From assembly GCA_964017185.1 (NCBI GenBank), contig OZ024882.1:42763431-42827430 (forward strand): a DNA stretch of 64,000 nt. The letters run 5' to 3'. A program made the translations under genes and the position numbers. Each line of letters opens with the position of its first letter. Within the stretch, counting starts at the first letter, position 1. The DNA comes from Rugalucina vietnamica. Taxonomy: Eukaryota; Mollusca; Bivalvia; Lucinida; Lucinidae. Positions 11,126 to 20,547 of the stretch are shown one piece after another. The notes under the pieces are model-generated. The model searched no databases and had not been told where the DNA came from. It worked only from the letters and a program-made list of their open reading frames with translations.

Positions 11126-12193
11126 TCATATGTATATGAAGATAGATAGTCTTTTAGGAGCTTTCTTGCCTTTAGGTCGCCTCGCAGGCTGAATTCTTAG
11201 GTTGAGTTCGCTGACAACCAGTCTATGATCTGTCCAGCAGTCTGCACCACACATAGTCTTTGTCACTCTGACATCCTGCCTGTCTGTTCTCCGCACTATG
11301 ACATTGTCTACAAGATGCCAGTGTTCGGTACGGGGATGCATCCAGGATGTTTTATTTCTGTTTGGTAGACGAAATACTGTGTTGTTGATTAGAAGATCAT
11401 GTTCAGCACACTAGACCATTGCCGTTGCACTTTCCAACACCTTCTTGATCTATAGCACCTTCCCAGGTCTGTTGGTTTGTACCAACGTTGGCATTAAAGT
11501 CGCCAAGAAGGATAAGCTTGTCTGGATGGGATGTTGCAGAAATAACGTCGTCTAAGTCATTATAGAACTTGTCCTTCACCTCATCTGGATTGGTCATCGT
11601 GGGCGCATAGGCACTGATAATAGTTGCATATTTATTGCCTGACAGAGGAAAAAGGTACAAGTAGGCAAAGATCAGGAAAAGGCGCAACCAGAAAAAGATT
11701 CCCACTCCATAAGGCGCCAACAGCACAAAAAATTTTAAACACCAAGACAAAAAACAAAAAGAACCACTACAGAAGTATCGACTTGGAACGATCAGTAACA
11801 CAAAGTTACTGGCGGGCTTAAACCGGTTTTGCAAGCAATCCCTGAGGATTGGAAAAATAAGAGCATTAAATGGATGTACGGAAGTCTCAATGTCATAAGG
11901 CGGTCACTGATGGCGTTTGGCAATCCTGAAAGCTTACTAACAAGTTAATTTTTAATGGCAAAGCCAACTCCTGCTTCACGCCTTTCTCCACTTTTGCGTC
12001 CACTCCAGAAAAAGGTGTATCCAACGCCAACTTCTTTGATCTCCCTAACATCTGCGAACCGAGTCTCACTCGGTGCAGCTATCTGACTTCCATACCTTCC
12101 AAGTTTTCTGCCCACAAGGGCCGTTCTAAGCTTCCGTCTATTTGACCCAGCACTGTCCATCAATGTTCGCACATTCCATGTACCAATCCGCAA
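11126..12193 (-). pseudogene. RTE LINE: apurinic-type endonuclease domain, interrupted
   Basis: Reads from 12193: IGTWNVRTL (start of the exonuclease-endonuclease-phosphatase fold), then SETRFADVREIKEVGVGYTF, then AIKN followed by a stop. After the nested family A fragment: SGNKYATIISAYAPTM, LILLGDFNANVG (11403-11640), and finally HWHLVDNVIVRRTDRQDV and CWTDHRLVVSELNLR (11126-11341), which hold the catalytic SDH-like region as TDH. Stops occur at about 11945 and 11403. No ATG precedes the first motif. Confidence 0.9.
11651..11878 (+). repeat. Family A fragment inserted in LINE endonuclease
   Basis: Begins at AAAGGTACAAGTAGGCAAAG and includes the family blocks GGCGCCAACAGCAC and GGCGGGCTTAAACCGG, with an internal deletion compared with full copies. 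It separates the LINE motifs TLRLP and LSGNKYA. No clear target duplication is visible; the right edge is approximate. Confidence 0.8.
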
Positions 12194-12720
12194 TTGAAAG
12201 GGATTATCTTTGTTTTTTTTTTATTGCTTTAACCGCTATAGTGGGATCCCCGCTGATCCGGGTTAACCAGCAAGGGTATTAGAATCATGCAATCGTTTAG
12301 GGTACCTTTTCTAGCCCCTTTCCCCATGCTACGGGGGTGAGCAGTGCTGTCCTAAATAGGTCGGCTCAGTCGCTCTACCGACTGCCGAATCCCGCTTACT
12401 GCTTCTCCTCACGGAAAACGACCATATAGAACTGAGCCACCTGCGTGCTGGTCTGCAACTACAGCTCCCCGTGTATCTTACACCTGCTTCCTATCGCCAC
12501 AAGAGTTATTTTGGTATGTGGGTGCATGTGTGATGAAATTGTTGTGTATGCAAGTGCTTGTGTGTCGAGAAATAAGATAACGTGCGCTATGAAATTGGTG
12601 CGCAGCGTCAGCCTCACTCGCTCTTCCTCACCCAACTGTGTCCAGAGGCAAGACACAGGTCAGGACGTCTGGAGTTGGGTCAGGTCAGATTAACTGCTAC
12701 TGTACCATGTAATCAGTACT
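12194..12720 (-). other. Probable 5' untranslated region of the RTE LINE
   Basis: GC-richer than its surroundings, directly upstream (minus strand) of the endonuclease frame, and without a reading frame of note. It holds a poly(T) run at about 12208-12222. Assignment as LINE 5' UTR is inferred from position only; it could be an unrelated repeat. Confidence 0.45.
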
Positions 12721-12739
12721 TGCCATGCGATGCGGATGG

Positions 12740-13595
12740 GGCTCGTTAGCCTTGGACGGCAACCCATCTAGGAATTTGCTAGTTCTCTTCCCAAAAAATT
12801 AGTGGGGCAGGGGGAACTCATTAGTTTATGGTCGGCAGTCCTCCTAGGAGTTTATAGGTCTCAAAGCAAAACCTAAGAAAGGGTAGTCGGACATTAAGCT
12901 ATTAACCAACCATCCAATCAAAAGGTACAAGTAGGCAATCAGAAAAAATATTTCCAATCCAAAAACCGAGGTGGAAATAAACTAAATTAACAATCAGGTA
13001 CACTTACCATGAAAACATATCGTAAGCCGAATGAGCAACTATTTTCCCAATATGTGGCCACTCAGTTACCTTAACTTAACTAAAATTATGAAAACATACA
13101 TAAGGCACCAACAGCACAAAAATTTTCAACACCAAGACATAAAACAAAAAGAACCACAACAGAAGTATCGCCTAGGAACGATCAGTAACACAAAGTTACT
13201 GGCAGGCTTAAACCGGTTTTTCATGGCCATAACCTCACCCGCTTCTGCAGTGGTTCATAACATTTAGTTAGTTCTTCGGTCCTCGTCGTGAACCTCTAAC
13301 TAGTCAATGAATCATCAAGAATAAACAAATAAATCATGATAAACATCATGATGAATCAAAAACCAGGACTCACAGATTGAGTAAGCTGCCCGACGATGGA
13401 GATCCCTGGGCGCCGAATAACCTACTAACTCCGGAGCAAAAGAAAAACACCAGTTGGACCCCGGTGGGCCAAGCAACAGACAAGAAACTCCGGCCCCAAC
13501 AAACTAAAATGAATAGCTTTAAGTCGGGGCCATCATAGAGTCTGACGCCCGACCCACCGGCGTGCAATTAAAGAAGGCAGCATAGTTATCAAACA
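12740..13595 (+). repeat. Family A interspersed repeat, long copy
   Basis: Parallels 54606-55478 along nearly its whole length, from CTCATTAGTTTATGGTCG through AAAGGTACAAGTAGGC, GGCGGGCTTAAACC-type and CCCGACGATGGAGATCCCTG to CAATTAAAGAAGGCAGCATA. The shared reverse-strand frame at 13370-13567 (about 65 codons) is also open in the other long copy. Type of element unknown; no LTR, TIR or tRNA head was recognised. Confidence 0.85.
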
Positions 13596-13599
13596 TTTT

Positions 13600-13840
13600 T
13601 AATACATTAATACATTTTTGACTGGAAAAATTGTGATATTTTTCTTATTTTTGCTCAAAACATAGATTGTGGACTCACGTTAGAACCGCCTTGGCAAAGC
13701 GGTTCTAACGAGGACTCACAATGTATGTTTTGGATCAAAAATAAGAACATTAGGTATCCCCCTGCAAAGTAACCCCAGTTTTGCTATATGAAAGTGGGGT
13801 ATAGGGGATATTCTTTGCACGGACATGTTTTCCTTATGTA
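13600..13840 (+). mobile_element. Family B double-hairpin MITE, copy 1
   Basis: Central palindrome around 13665-13735 (ACGTTAGAACCGCC against GGCGGTTCTAACG-like), second stem AACCCCAGTTTTGC...AAAGTGGGGT, and end TTGCACGGACATGTTTTCC. The left terminus is missing or diverged; the copy abuts the end of the family A copy. Confidence 0.85.
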
Positions 13841-14578
13841 CACATTAATTACGTACGCAGTAAAACGCATATCCTCGCTGAGTGAGGTTTTTCTGAAACG
13901 CGCGAGTAAATTCGAAAAAAAAAATCTGATTTCATGGAAAACGAGTCCCGTGACCCCACATTTTTATTTCAATTTAAGTCCAAGGATACCTTTATGGATT
14001 TGAAGCATATCAAGTTTCATGAAAATGAAACGTGGGGATCGAATAGTGATAACTCCCTTTAATACATACTTAAAATATGTGTATATAAATGAGGATCTTT
14101 TTTAGAGTTGGGTAATGCAAAATATAACACAACACGCATCAAAGCAAACATATGTGTATGTATATATATATGTGTGTGTTTATAAACATAAAATAATCGA
14201 ATCAATTTCATGCCATATCTTGAGAATCTCATAAATGTGTGATTAATATACTCCCACAAGCGGGAATTAAATGAAATGTGAGTCGCAACAGCAATACACT
14301 GTTTGTGGGGCGGGGTTTCGAACACAGTTCAGGTTGTTAATCTGTAGTAAGACGTGTAAATAAGTCTATCAGTTATAGCCACAACAAGCTATGAAGCGGT
14401 CACATGAAGGTACTCTTAAGATATCGGGTTCATGGTTCATAAACACATCATATACCAGGTATCTTCGTGATGAGGCTCACTATTCGTAGTCGTTAAAACA
14501 TGTCCGTGTCAAGGTCAATGTCATCAGCTTGGAATAACATCTGAAAACAAAGGAAAGCGGCGATGAACGTGTTCTTAA
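13841..14578. other. No gene; short TA/TG-rich tract
   Basis: No coding motif recognised. It includes a (TA)/(TG) tract near 14155-14180. Confidence 0.5.
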
Positions 14579-14786
14579 ATAAGCCTATGCACGAGAAAAC
14601 CAGCAATATGTACTGTCACAGAAAAAGGTTGTTAGAAGCTTGAAATTTTGGACTTAAGTAGGTAAGGGATTCTACTATCCGTGAAGCGAAAACAAAGGCG
14701 CAGATCAGCTTCGGGGTTACCGCGAAGCTGATCTGCTCCTTTGTTTCCACCCAAGTTTTGTGTTGGTTTTCTTATGCAGTGGCTCA
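14579..14786 (+). mobile_element. Family D hairpin MITE, copy 2
   Basis: Ends AGCCTATGCACGAGAAAACC and GGTTTTCTTATGCAGTGGCT form the inverted termini. Internal hairpin: GATCAGCTTCGGGGTTACC and CGCGAAGCTGATC. It lies just beyond the 3' end of the host gene. Confidence 0.85.
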
Positions 14787-15064
14787 AATGTAATATGTTA
14801 GCAATGAGGGCAAAACGAAACTTACATACCCAAAAAGTGTTGCAGGTTCTAGCATTGTGTGCCTTGTGGCGTCGAAAGTCCGAAATTTGGTTTGTAACTA
14901 TCTGATGTATTCATTAAATTAAAGTTAATACGGTACCAAATTGTGGTATCATCAATCTTGGCTATCGACAATTATTCAGTAATCTTAAATCCAAATTGAT
15001 TCAAAGTTCTCAACGTTTAGCCGTCAACGTAACCTATCAAAGAAAGAACTGAAACAATAACAAA

Positions 15065-15070
15065 TTTATT
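15065..15070 (-). terminator. AATAAA polyadenylation signal of the glycine-rich gene
   Basis: The minus strand reads AATAAATTTG here, 64 bases beyond the stop codon at 15134. This is the canonical signal at a sensible distance, giving a short 3' UTR of roughly 85-95 bases. Confidence 0.75.
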
Positions 15071-15133
15071 ATGAAAGCAAACAACTAAAATGTATACTCA
15101 TACGTACCTCTGATAAATTGATAAAATGTTGAA

Positions 15134-15654
15134 TTAATATTTCTTGTAGTACCAGATTCTGCAGTACCACCATCTTTTGTTGATCTTAAAGACGGGGGTG
15201 CTTGGCCATGGGCAATAGCCTGGGAATGGGAAGTAGTAAAATCCTCGCCTGATCCATCCGCCTCCCATGGCTGCGCCCCCGCCAAAATAGCCCGAACCAC
15301 CAGCTAAACCAGATGCACCAACCAGCCCCATACCCGGACCGCCAGCCATCCCACCGCTGTAAAAGCCCGCACCACCAGCACCAAAACCAGGACCGCCAGC
15401 AAACCCGCCGCTGAAACCAGTTGCACCGAACGGTCCCATGCCCTTCTTGCCCATGCCCTTCTTGCCCATGCTGCTCATACCGACGTTGCCCATGCCGTAG
15501 TAACCGTAACGGTCACCAATACCGACGTTAGCGCTGCCCAACGTAACCCCGGTTCCGATACCGCTAGCTACCATGGGACCAACACCCGGACCTGTCACTG
15601 CGGTACCACCTAATGCTGTTGCTGTAGATCCAAGTATTGCGGTGGCGCTGGCAG
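15134..15654 (-). other. Exon 3 of glycine-rich gene (Gly/Met/Tyr-rich body and tail)
   Basis: Acceptor CTTCTTTAAG ends at 15655. The exon completes a Ser codon with the last base of exon 2 and continues SATAILGSTATALGG-like sequence into GPGVGPMVASGIGTG. TAA is at 15134-15136. Glycine codons are mostly GGT/GGC, and the exon is far more GC-rich than the surrounding introns. Confidence 0.82.
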
Positions 15655-18600
15655 CTTAAAGAAGATAGACGAGGTTCGATTCAGGTCTGACAAAATTTAA
15701 TATAGGCCATTCAAAACGATGACTTAATCCTTGTGTCCTGGTGAAGTATTGTCAGTTGGGCGTGTCACCAGTAAAACCATTCAGATTCAGATTATTACTA
15801 ATTGCGCAAGTTCCTAATCATTGCTAAAGTATAACGTTTTGCAGTACGATAACATGCCCATGCAATATACATAGATTTTAAAGTGATAAAATAATGCAAA
15901 TTTTAAGTAGAAAATGTTGGATGTTTTTCTTATGTTTGCTCAAAACATAGATTGTGGGTACACGTTAGAACCGCCTCGACAAGGTAGTTCTAACGAGTAC
16001 CCACAATCTATGTTTTGGATTAACAGTAGGGAAAATATGCATACCCCTGCATATTCCAGTTTTTCTATATAACAAATGGGGCATAAGGGGGTATGTATTG
16101 CACGGTCATGTTTTCCTGATGTGTAAGCTTTAGAAAATATTTAGAAAGCAGCCGTCTTTGTCACCAGCCGAAATTTATCTTTCTTTTGATGCGGGGTACT
16201 ATTTGTGTTGTTTATGTCCTATTTCTAGGCTATCTTCTCTGAGCATGAATATTTGCCTGATGATTTTTCGTCAAAATATAAACAATTATGACTCTCGATA
16301 CTTAGTTTTGCTTTGTTTTAAGATATTGTGAAATAAATATAGGCACGTATAGCTATTGGGGTAGTCATCCTTTTTTAAATTTATATATTGAGAAAATTCC
16401 ATTGCTTAAAGTATACTATGCAAATTAAATTTAGCAATTTTTTAACATTCGCCAGTCTCTTTGCACATAATGAATAAAAGTCATATTTTGGAATATGGGC
16501 CTAAGTGGTAACCTTCCGGCAAGAACTTGCAATCGAAACATTTCGAAACAATCAAACCTTGACGTGACTTGATACTGACGTGACGTTACAATTTAAGACA
16601 TATGACCAAAACCTGCAGATCTGCTTTAAGTGGGAAACCAAAATCATGCTTAAGCAACTGTTCAGTCACCAAAACAAAGAAAAACATTCAAAATTTTTGG
16701 AGACAAAATTTTATCACCGAGAAATAAAGATCGTATTTTTTTTCTTTTGCTCCTACATTATCGCCTTACAGTTACGTTTCTAATTGGAATTTCCCCAAAA
16801 TCGGCAATGAGTTTTAATGTCTGATGCATACCGATATATGTTAAAATAAAGAGAGTTTGCAAAATTCCCTATCTTGGCTTCATAACGTGAACTTAAATGA
16901 TGATATTAACGTCAGCGTTATCTCACTAGCATGACGCGTACTTTCAAGTGTAAGTGACCACAGTATTGGCTACATTGTGCTTTGTTTGTCTTGTTTTATA
17001 AAAATCAATGGAAACCATATACATGTAGCCCGCAATGAAGGCAATTTCGACCACTTGACGGCGCGTTGACGTCATTTTTGGCAGGTAAAGTTTGTACTGA
17101 AAAAGCCCAATCTCAATTGTCACATAATCATCAACGTTCATAGAGAAGGGATGAAAAGGATGTGCCTATTGGACGTAACAAATGTCAGCTGTTTGCACTG
17201 TGTTCATTGGTTGAGAATTTTGCATTTTCATCTTTTCTGTATTTCTTGGTTGTTCCAGAAGCCTCTTAAAGGTTAGCATTTTTAAGTTCAGCGTATTATG
17301 TGCCTTAGACACTGTTCTTGTCATTTAAATTAAAGAACTGTCCAAAATTGCTCTATTGTGATCAAAAATATATGAGCCTGTGCGTGACAAAACCAACAAT
17401 TTGGGTTTCTGACCAGGTCCGACACAAACCGGCCTGTACTGTCACAGAAGCAGGCTAGAAACGTGAAATTTCGGATTTAAGAAGAAGAGGGATTGTACTA
17501 TCCATGTAGCGAAAACAAAGGCGCTGATCAGCTTCGCGGTTACCGCGAAGCTGATCTGCGTCTTTGTTTTCGCCTATGCAGATTGTTGGTTTTCTCATGC
17601 ACAGGCTCATATGTAACATCAACACTTGCTAAATTAACTTTGCATACTATATGTTCAGTTTTTGTTTACAATTGAAAAGACCTGATATAAATGTATTTCA
17701 ACGGAATGTGATTGAAACTTTTGACATACATACACAGAATATTAAACAAAATTCGAACGGAAAAATATAGATAAAATGAATATATACCTTGCAGGTCAAA
17801 TATTCTCATTTGCAGGAAATAAGTATGCATATATTTAAACGCATTTGTCTATTACATGTACATTTACAAAATATACGTAGAATAAACAAAACTGATTCCT
17901 GAATAGGGAAATGCTTATTAAATAAAATAATGTACAAGTCGATATATACATTACGAAAACTTGCCCATGCAATATACAGAGATTGTGGGTACGCGTTAGA
18001 ACCGCCTCGCTGAGTACCCACAATCTATGTTTTGGAGCAAAATAAGAAAAATAGGTACATGTATACCCCTGCATACCCCAGTTTTATTATATTAAAGTGG
18101 GGTATAAGGGGGTATACATTACACGGACATGTTATCCTGATGTTTCTACTCTTATGTGGTGCTACTGGCAGTATCCCTCACCCAACTCCATCAAAAGATT
18201 TCTATTCCGGTTGATAAAAAGGTACACGTAGGCAATGATCAGGAAATGGAGCAATCAGAAAGAAATTCCCACTCCACAAACCGAGGGGTGGGAAAAAAAC
18301 TAAAATGACACTTAGGTACTTATACCAAGAAAACATATCGTAAGCCGAGTGAGCAGCTATTCCGCAATAGGCGGCCACTCAGTTACCCGAACTGAACTAA
18401 AAATATGAAAACCTACATAAGGCTCAAACAGCACAGCAATTCGACTCCAACACACAGAACAATTAGTACCAGAACAGAAGTATCACCTTGAAGCGATCCG
18501 TAATATAAAATCAAAATCCTGGATATTATAAGTTTTAAATCCTAAAATGCTCTTAAAATAAGGTTTCAAAAAGTGATGAGCACACGTTTAGGTTAGAACA

Positions 18601-19966
18601 TAGACATACGATGATAACAAAATTATAAAATTTTGATAAATATAAGATGAGATACAAAGCCCATATCCCACTTACTTAATAGCCGAACATCGCAATCATA
18701 TTTCGCGGAGTTTTCCGGCCATTAGTTATGCAGAATAATAAATATATTTTAGTTTCGTATTTCTTCAAAAATGTTTTTCGTTGTTTGATCAGTATTTGTA
18801 CGATTTCAAACACATTTGGTTGGTATATTTAAAATTTTTGTCCATGAAAAATGTAATATAATTTGTTTGTTTTTTTCTCATTTTCGAAAATTTATATCTT
18901 TTGAAAAAGGATGGTTACCCCCACGAATTTGTGTGTCATTTTGTTGCTCTCCACCTATATTTCAAGATATCTATTCATAAGAGGTTTTCTATCATCAAGC
19001 AGTTGTATCGAAAGTCTCTAAATCAAAACAAAAAATAAAAAAAATAATCTTATCGTTTTCTCGATTGATTTTCTTATCAGTTATACCTAACAATATCTCC
19101 AGATAGAATGGCAGCATGGTACTTACATCCCCCGAAGGCGTCACCACTGGAACCGAACACAGGACCAAAGTAGGTAGGAGACATAACATCCCCGACATTG
19201 GGTCCACCAGGAAAACCACCAGGAAAACCACCAGGAAAACCACCGGGAAAACCACCAGGAAAACCACCGGGAAAACCACTAGGAAAACCACCAGGAAACC
19301 CCGCACCTCCTTTTTTGACAGGTGGCCAATATCTTGCTGCAATGTGATCGTTTTAGATAAAAAAAAACATTTGATTCACTAGCTCTAACTGCCTACAACA
19401 CTGGTTATAACGAAGGAGGTGGTGTCGATTGGGAATTTAAAACAATAATAATAAAAAAATAGCCTTTATTTCATTTTTTTTTATAGTTCAGCTGCAGTAA
19501 AGACCCTATTACATGTATACATATATTGCGTATGCGTGTCTGCATAAAATATAAAATAAAATTCAAAACACTTAGCTTTTTGGTTTCATTAAACATATGT
19601 ACGTTATTGAATCAAATGGGCGTCGCACCGCCAATAGGGGTACATACACTGTACCTTAGTATGCCGATTCTACAAATGAATAATAATTGAGCCGCCGCAT
19701 GGGAAAACCAACAATCTGCATAGGCGAAAACAAAGGCACATATCAGCTTCACAGCGCCTTTGCGGATAGTACAATACCTCTACTTTCTCAATCCCAAATT
19801 TCCAGCCTCTAACCATCTTCTGTGACTGTACATGCTGGTTTGTGTCAGACCTGGTCGGAAACCAAAAAAATGTTGGTTTTCTTACGCACAGGCTCAATTT
19901 TAATAACTTACCCTTTGCAATACCAAGGCAGCAAACGACCAACAGATATACAAGTCGAAGATCCAT
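15134..19966 (-). CDS. Secreted glycine-rich protein, shematrin-like shell-matrix candidate
   Basis: Three exons join in phase: 19966-19912, 19336-19127 and 15654-15134 (55, 210 and 521 nt; 261 aa plus stop). Splice sites are canonical: GTAAGT donors follow exons 1 and 2, and AG (TTGCAG, CTTTAAG) precedes exons 2 and 3. Exon 1 encodes a signal peptide (MDLRLVYLLVVCCLGIAKA) with an A-K-A cleavage site completed by exon 2. The mature chain starts RYWPPVKK and has eight FP(G/S)G repeats (about residues 32-63), then a long Gly-rich region with GKKGMGKKGMG, GGFAGGPGFGAGG and GGMAGGPGMG blocks. It ends in an aromatic/basic tail, ...RIWYYKKY. Signal peptide, Gly/Tyr-rich body and a basic KKY end are the pattern of pearl-oyster shematrins, thought to act in the shell organic framework. 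A byssal or other extracellular glycine-rich protein is the main alternative. The start is the first ATG after the predicted cap site. Confidence 0.8.
15845..16122 (+). mobile_element. Family B double-hairpin MITE, copy 2 (in intron 2)
   Basis: Starts ATAACATGCCCATGCAATA and ends TGCACGGTCATGTTTTCC. Central palindrome around 15930-16020 with arms reading GGTACACGTTAGAACCGCC and its complement. It lies within intron 2 of the host gene. Confidence 0.9.
17373..17609 (+). mobile_element. Family D hairpin MITE, best-preserved copy (in intron 2)
   Basis: 237 bp, ends TGAGCCTGTGCGTGACAAAA and TTTTCTCATGCACAGGCTCA, flanked by TA on both sides (17371-17372, 17610-17611). Internal near-perfect palindrome at about 17509-17572 with GCTGATCAGCTTCGCGGT and its complement. 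TA duplication plus inverted ends suggests a Tc1/mariner-type MITE. Confidence 0.9.
17949..18142 (+). mobile_element. Family B MITE, copy 3, hairpin-deleted (in intron 2)
   Basis: Starts CATTACGAAAACTTGCCC and ends GACATGTTATCCTGATG. Most of the left palindrome arm is missing: GCCTCGC joins directly to TGAGTACCCACAATC. The second stem (TACCCCAGTTT...GTGGGGTATAAGG) is intact. Confidence 0.9.
18215..18500 (+). repeat. Family A repeat, left-half copy (in intron 2)
   Basis: AAAAAGGTACACGTAGGCAA through ACTCCACAAACCGAGG, GTAAGCCGAGTGAGCAGC and GGCCACTCAGTTACC. More diverged than the long copies; ends near AAGCGATCCGTAA. Confidence 0.8.
19127..19336 (-). other. Exon 2 of glycine-rich gene (GGFP repeats)
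   Basis: Acceptor CACATTGCAG before 19336 and donor GTAAGTACC after 19127, with a poly(T) tract upstream of the acceptor. 210 nt, multiple of three, phase 1 at both edges, so it could be skipped without changing frame. It encodes RYWPPVKKGGAG, the repeats, and PNVGDVMSPTYFGPVFGSS. Confidence 0.82.
19203..19298 (-). repeat. Coding minisatellite, eight 12-bp FPGG units
   Basis: Eight tandem 12-base units (TTTCCTGGTGGT type), each encoding Phe-Pro-Gly-Gly, except the second, which encodes Phe-Pro-Ser-Gly. Synonymous changes (CCC for CCT) recur between units, as expected for unequal exchange. Copy number is likely to vary between alleles. Confidence 0.85.
19688..19896 (-). mobile_element. Family D MITE, reverse copy (in intron 1)
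   Basis: Ends TGAGCCGCCGCATGGGAAAA and TTTTCTTACGCACAGGCTCA. Orientation is reversed relative to 17373-17609. The hairpin is reduced, and the right end lies only 15 bases from the exon 1 donor. Confidence 0.88.
19912..19966 (-). other. Exon 1 coding part (signal peptide)
   Basis: ATG at 19966-19964; 18 codons and one base, then donor GTAAGT (19911-19906). Charged N-terminus (MDLR), hydrophobic core (LVYLLVVCCLGI), then the A-K-A motif shared with exon 2. A signal peptide in its own exon is common in secreted shell-matrix genes. Confidence 0.85.
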
Positions 19967-20021
19967 AGTTGCTGCAAACGTCCTGTACAACGTCAAATTC
20001 TGAGAAGCCGTACGCCGCTAC

Positions 20022-20054
20022 TGAGAGTGGTAAAGCATAGACGGCCTATATATA
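20022..20054 (-). promoter_or_regulatory. TATA box and initiator of glycine-rich gene
   Basis: The minus strand reads TATATATAGG at 20054-20045, and TCAGTAG, an initiator-like site, with its A at 20022, 32 bases downstream. This predicts a 56-base 5' UTR before the ATG at 19966, with no intervening ATG. Confidence 0.7.
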
Positions 20055-20059
20055 CACTG

Positions 20060-20547
20060 TAGATCAGCCGACCCGGTTATAATTAAATGCCATTACGTGA
20101 GATAAATTTAAATACCGATTAATATTTATAAATTATAATGACTTCAATCAAATTCTTTGAAATTATGTTAAAATTTATACCTTCCCGGCGTTATTAGGCA
20201 AATTGTTATGGATGAAGCATGATTAAGCAGCATATAAATGAGAAAGGGAATGTGTCATACTGCGGTTTCGGCAACTTAAGCGGCTTCAGTGACCCTATTG
20301 ATTTGGCAACATGGAGCCAAAGAGAATTACTGTAATTTTACAACTTTCAACAGAGTAGTCGATACAAAGACTTATATAATCCAAATGGGGTCAAATATAT
20401 TAAACGTTGGTTAAAAATGAATCTAAACCGATCGTAATTTTCAAAAAGGACCAATGGAAAAAATACAATTTATACTATGGATGATTTAGGGGGAGACATT
20501 TTAGGGCCGCAACATGGTACAACACAAGCCACAGTAAAAACTAATCA
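20060..20547. other. Upstream flank of the glycine-rich gene; no gene seen
   Basis: AT-rich sequence between the promoter and the family C repeat. It would contain proximal control sites for the gene, but none can be named from sequence alone. Confidence 0.4.

Larger units (their letters stand above)
7300..12193 (-). mobile_element. RTE-like LINE, decayed, with two nested insertions
   Basis: A minus-strand non-LTR retrotransposon with endonuclease (12193 to about 11126), linker, reverse transcriptase (10861 to 9744 and 8369 to about 7830) and a C-terminal domain (to 7369). The protein type resembles the RTE-like elements often misannotated as craniofacial development protein 2 in invertebrate genomes. 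It is interrupted by a TA-flanked element (8372-9741) and a family A fragment (about 11651-11878), and has many in-frame stops (for example near 10064, 10349, 11403 and 11945). The 3' end is taken as just past the imperfect zinc finger; the exact terminus near 7300 is inferred. Confidence 0.88.

Noticed and set aside
13988-14325. Minus-strand frame over the TG/TA-rich tract
   Set aside because: Low-complexity translation (HTHIYIHTH-like), no domain.
15085-15300. Alternative minus-strand frame overlapping exon 3
   Set aside because: Out of phase with the spliced gene model; lacks the Gly-rich pattern and a start context.
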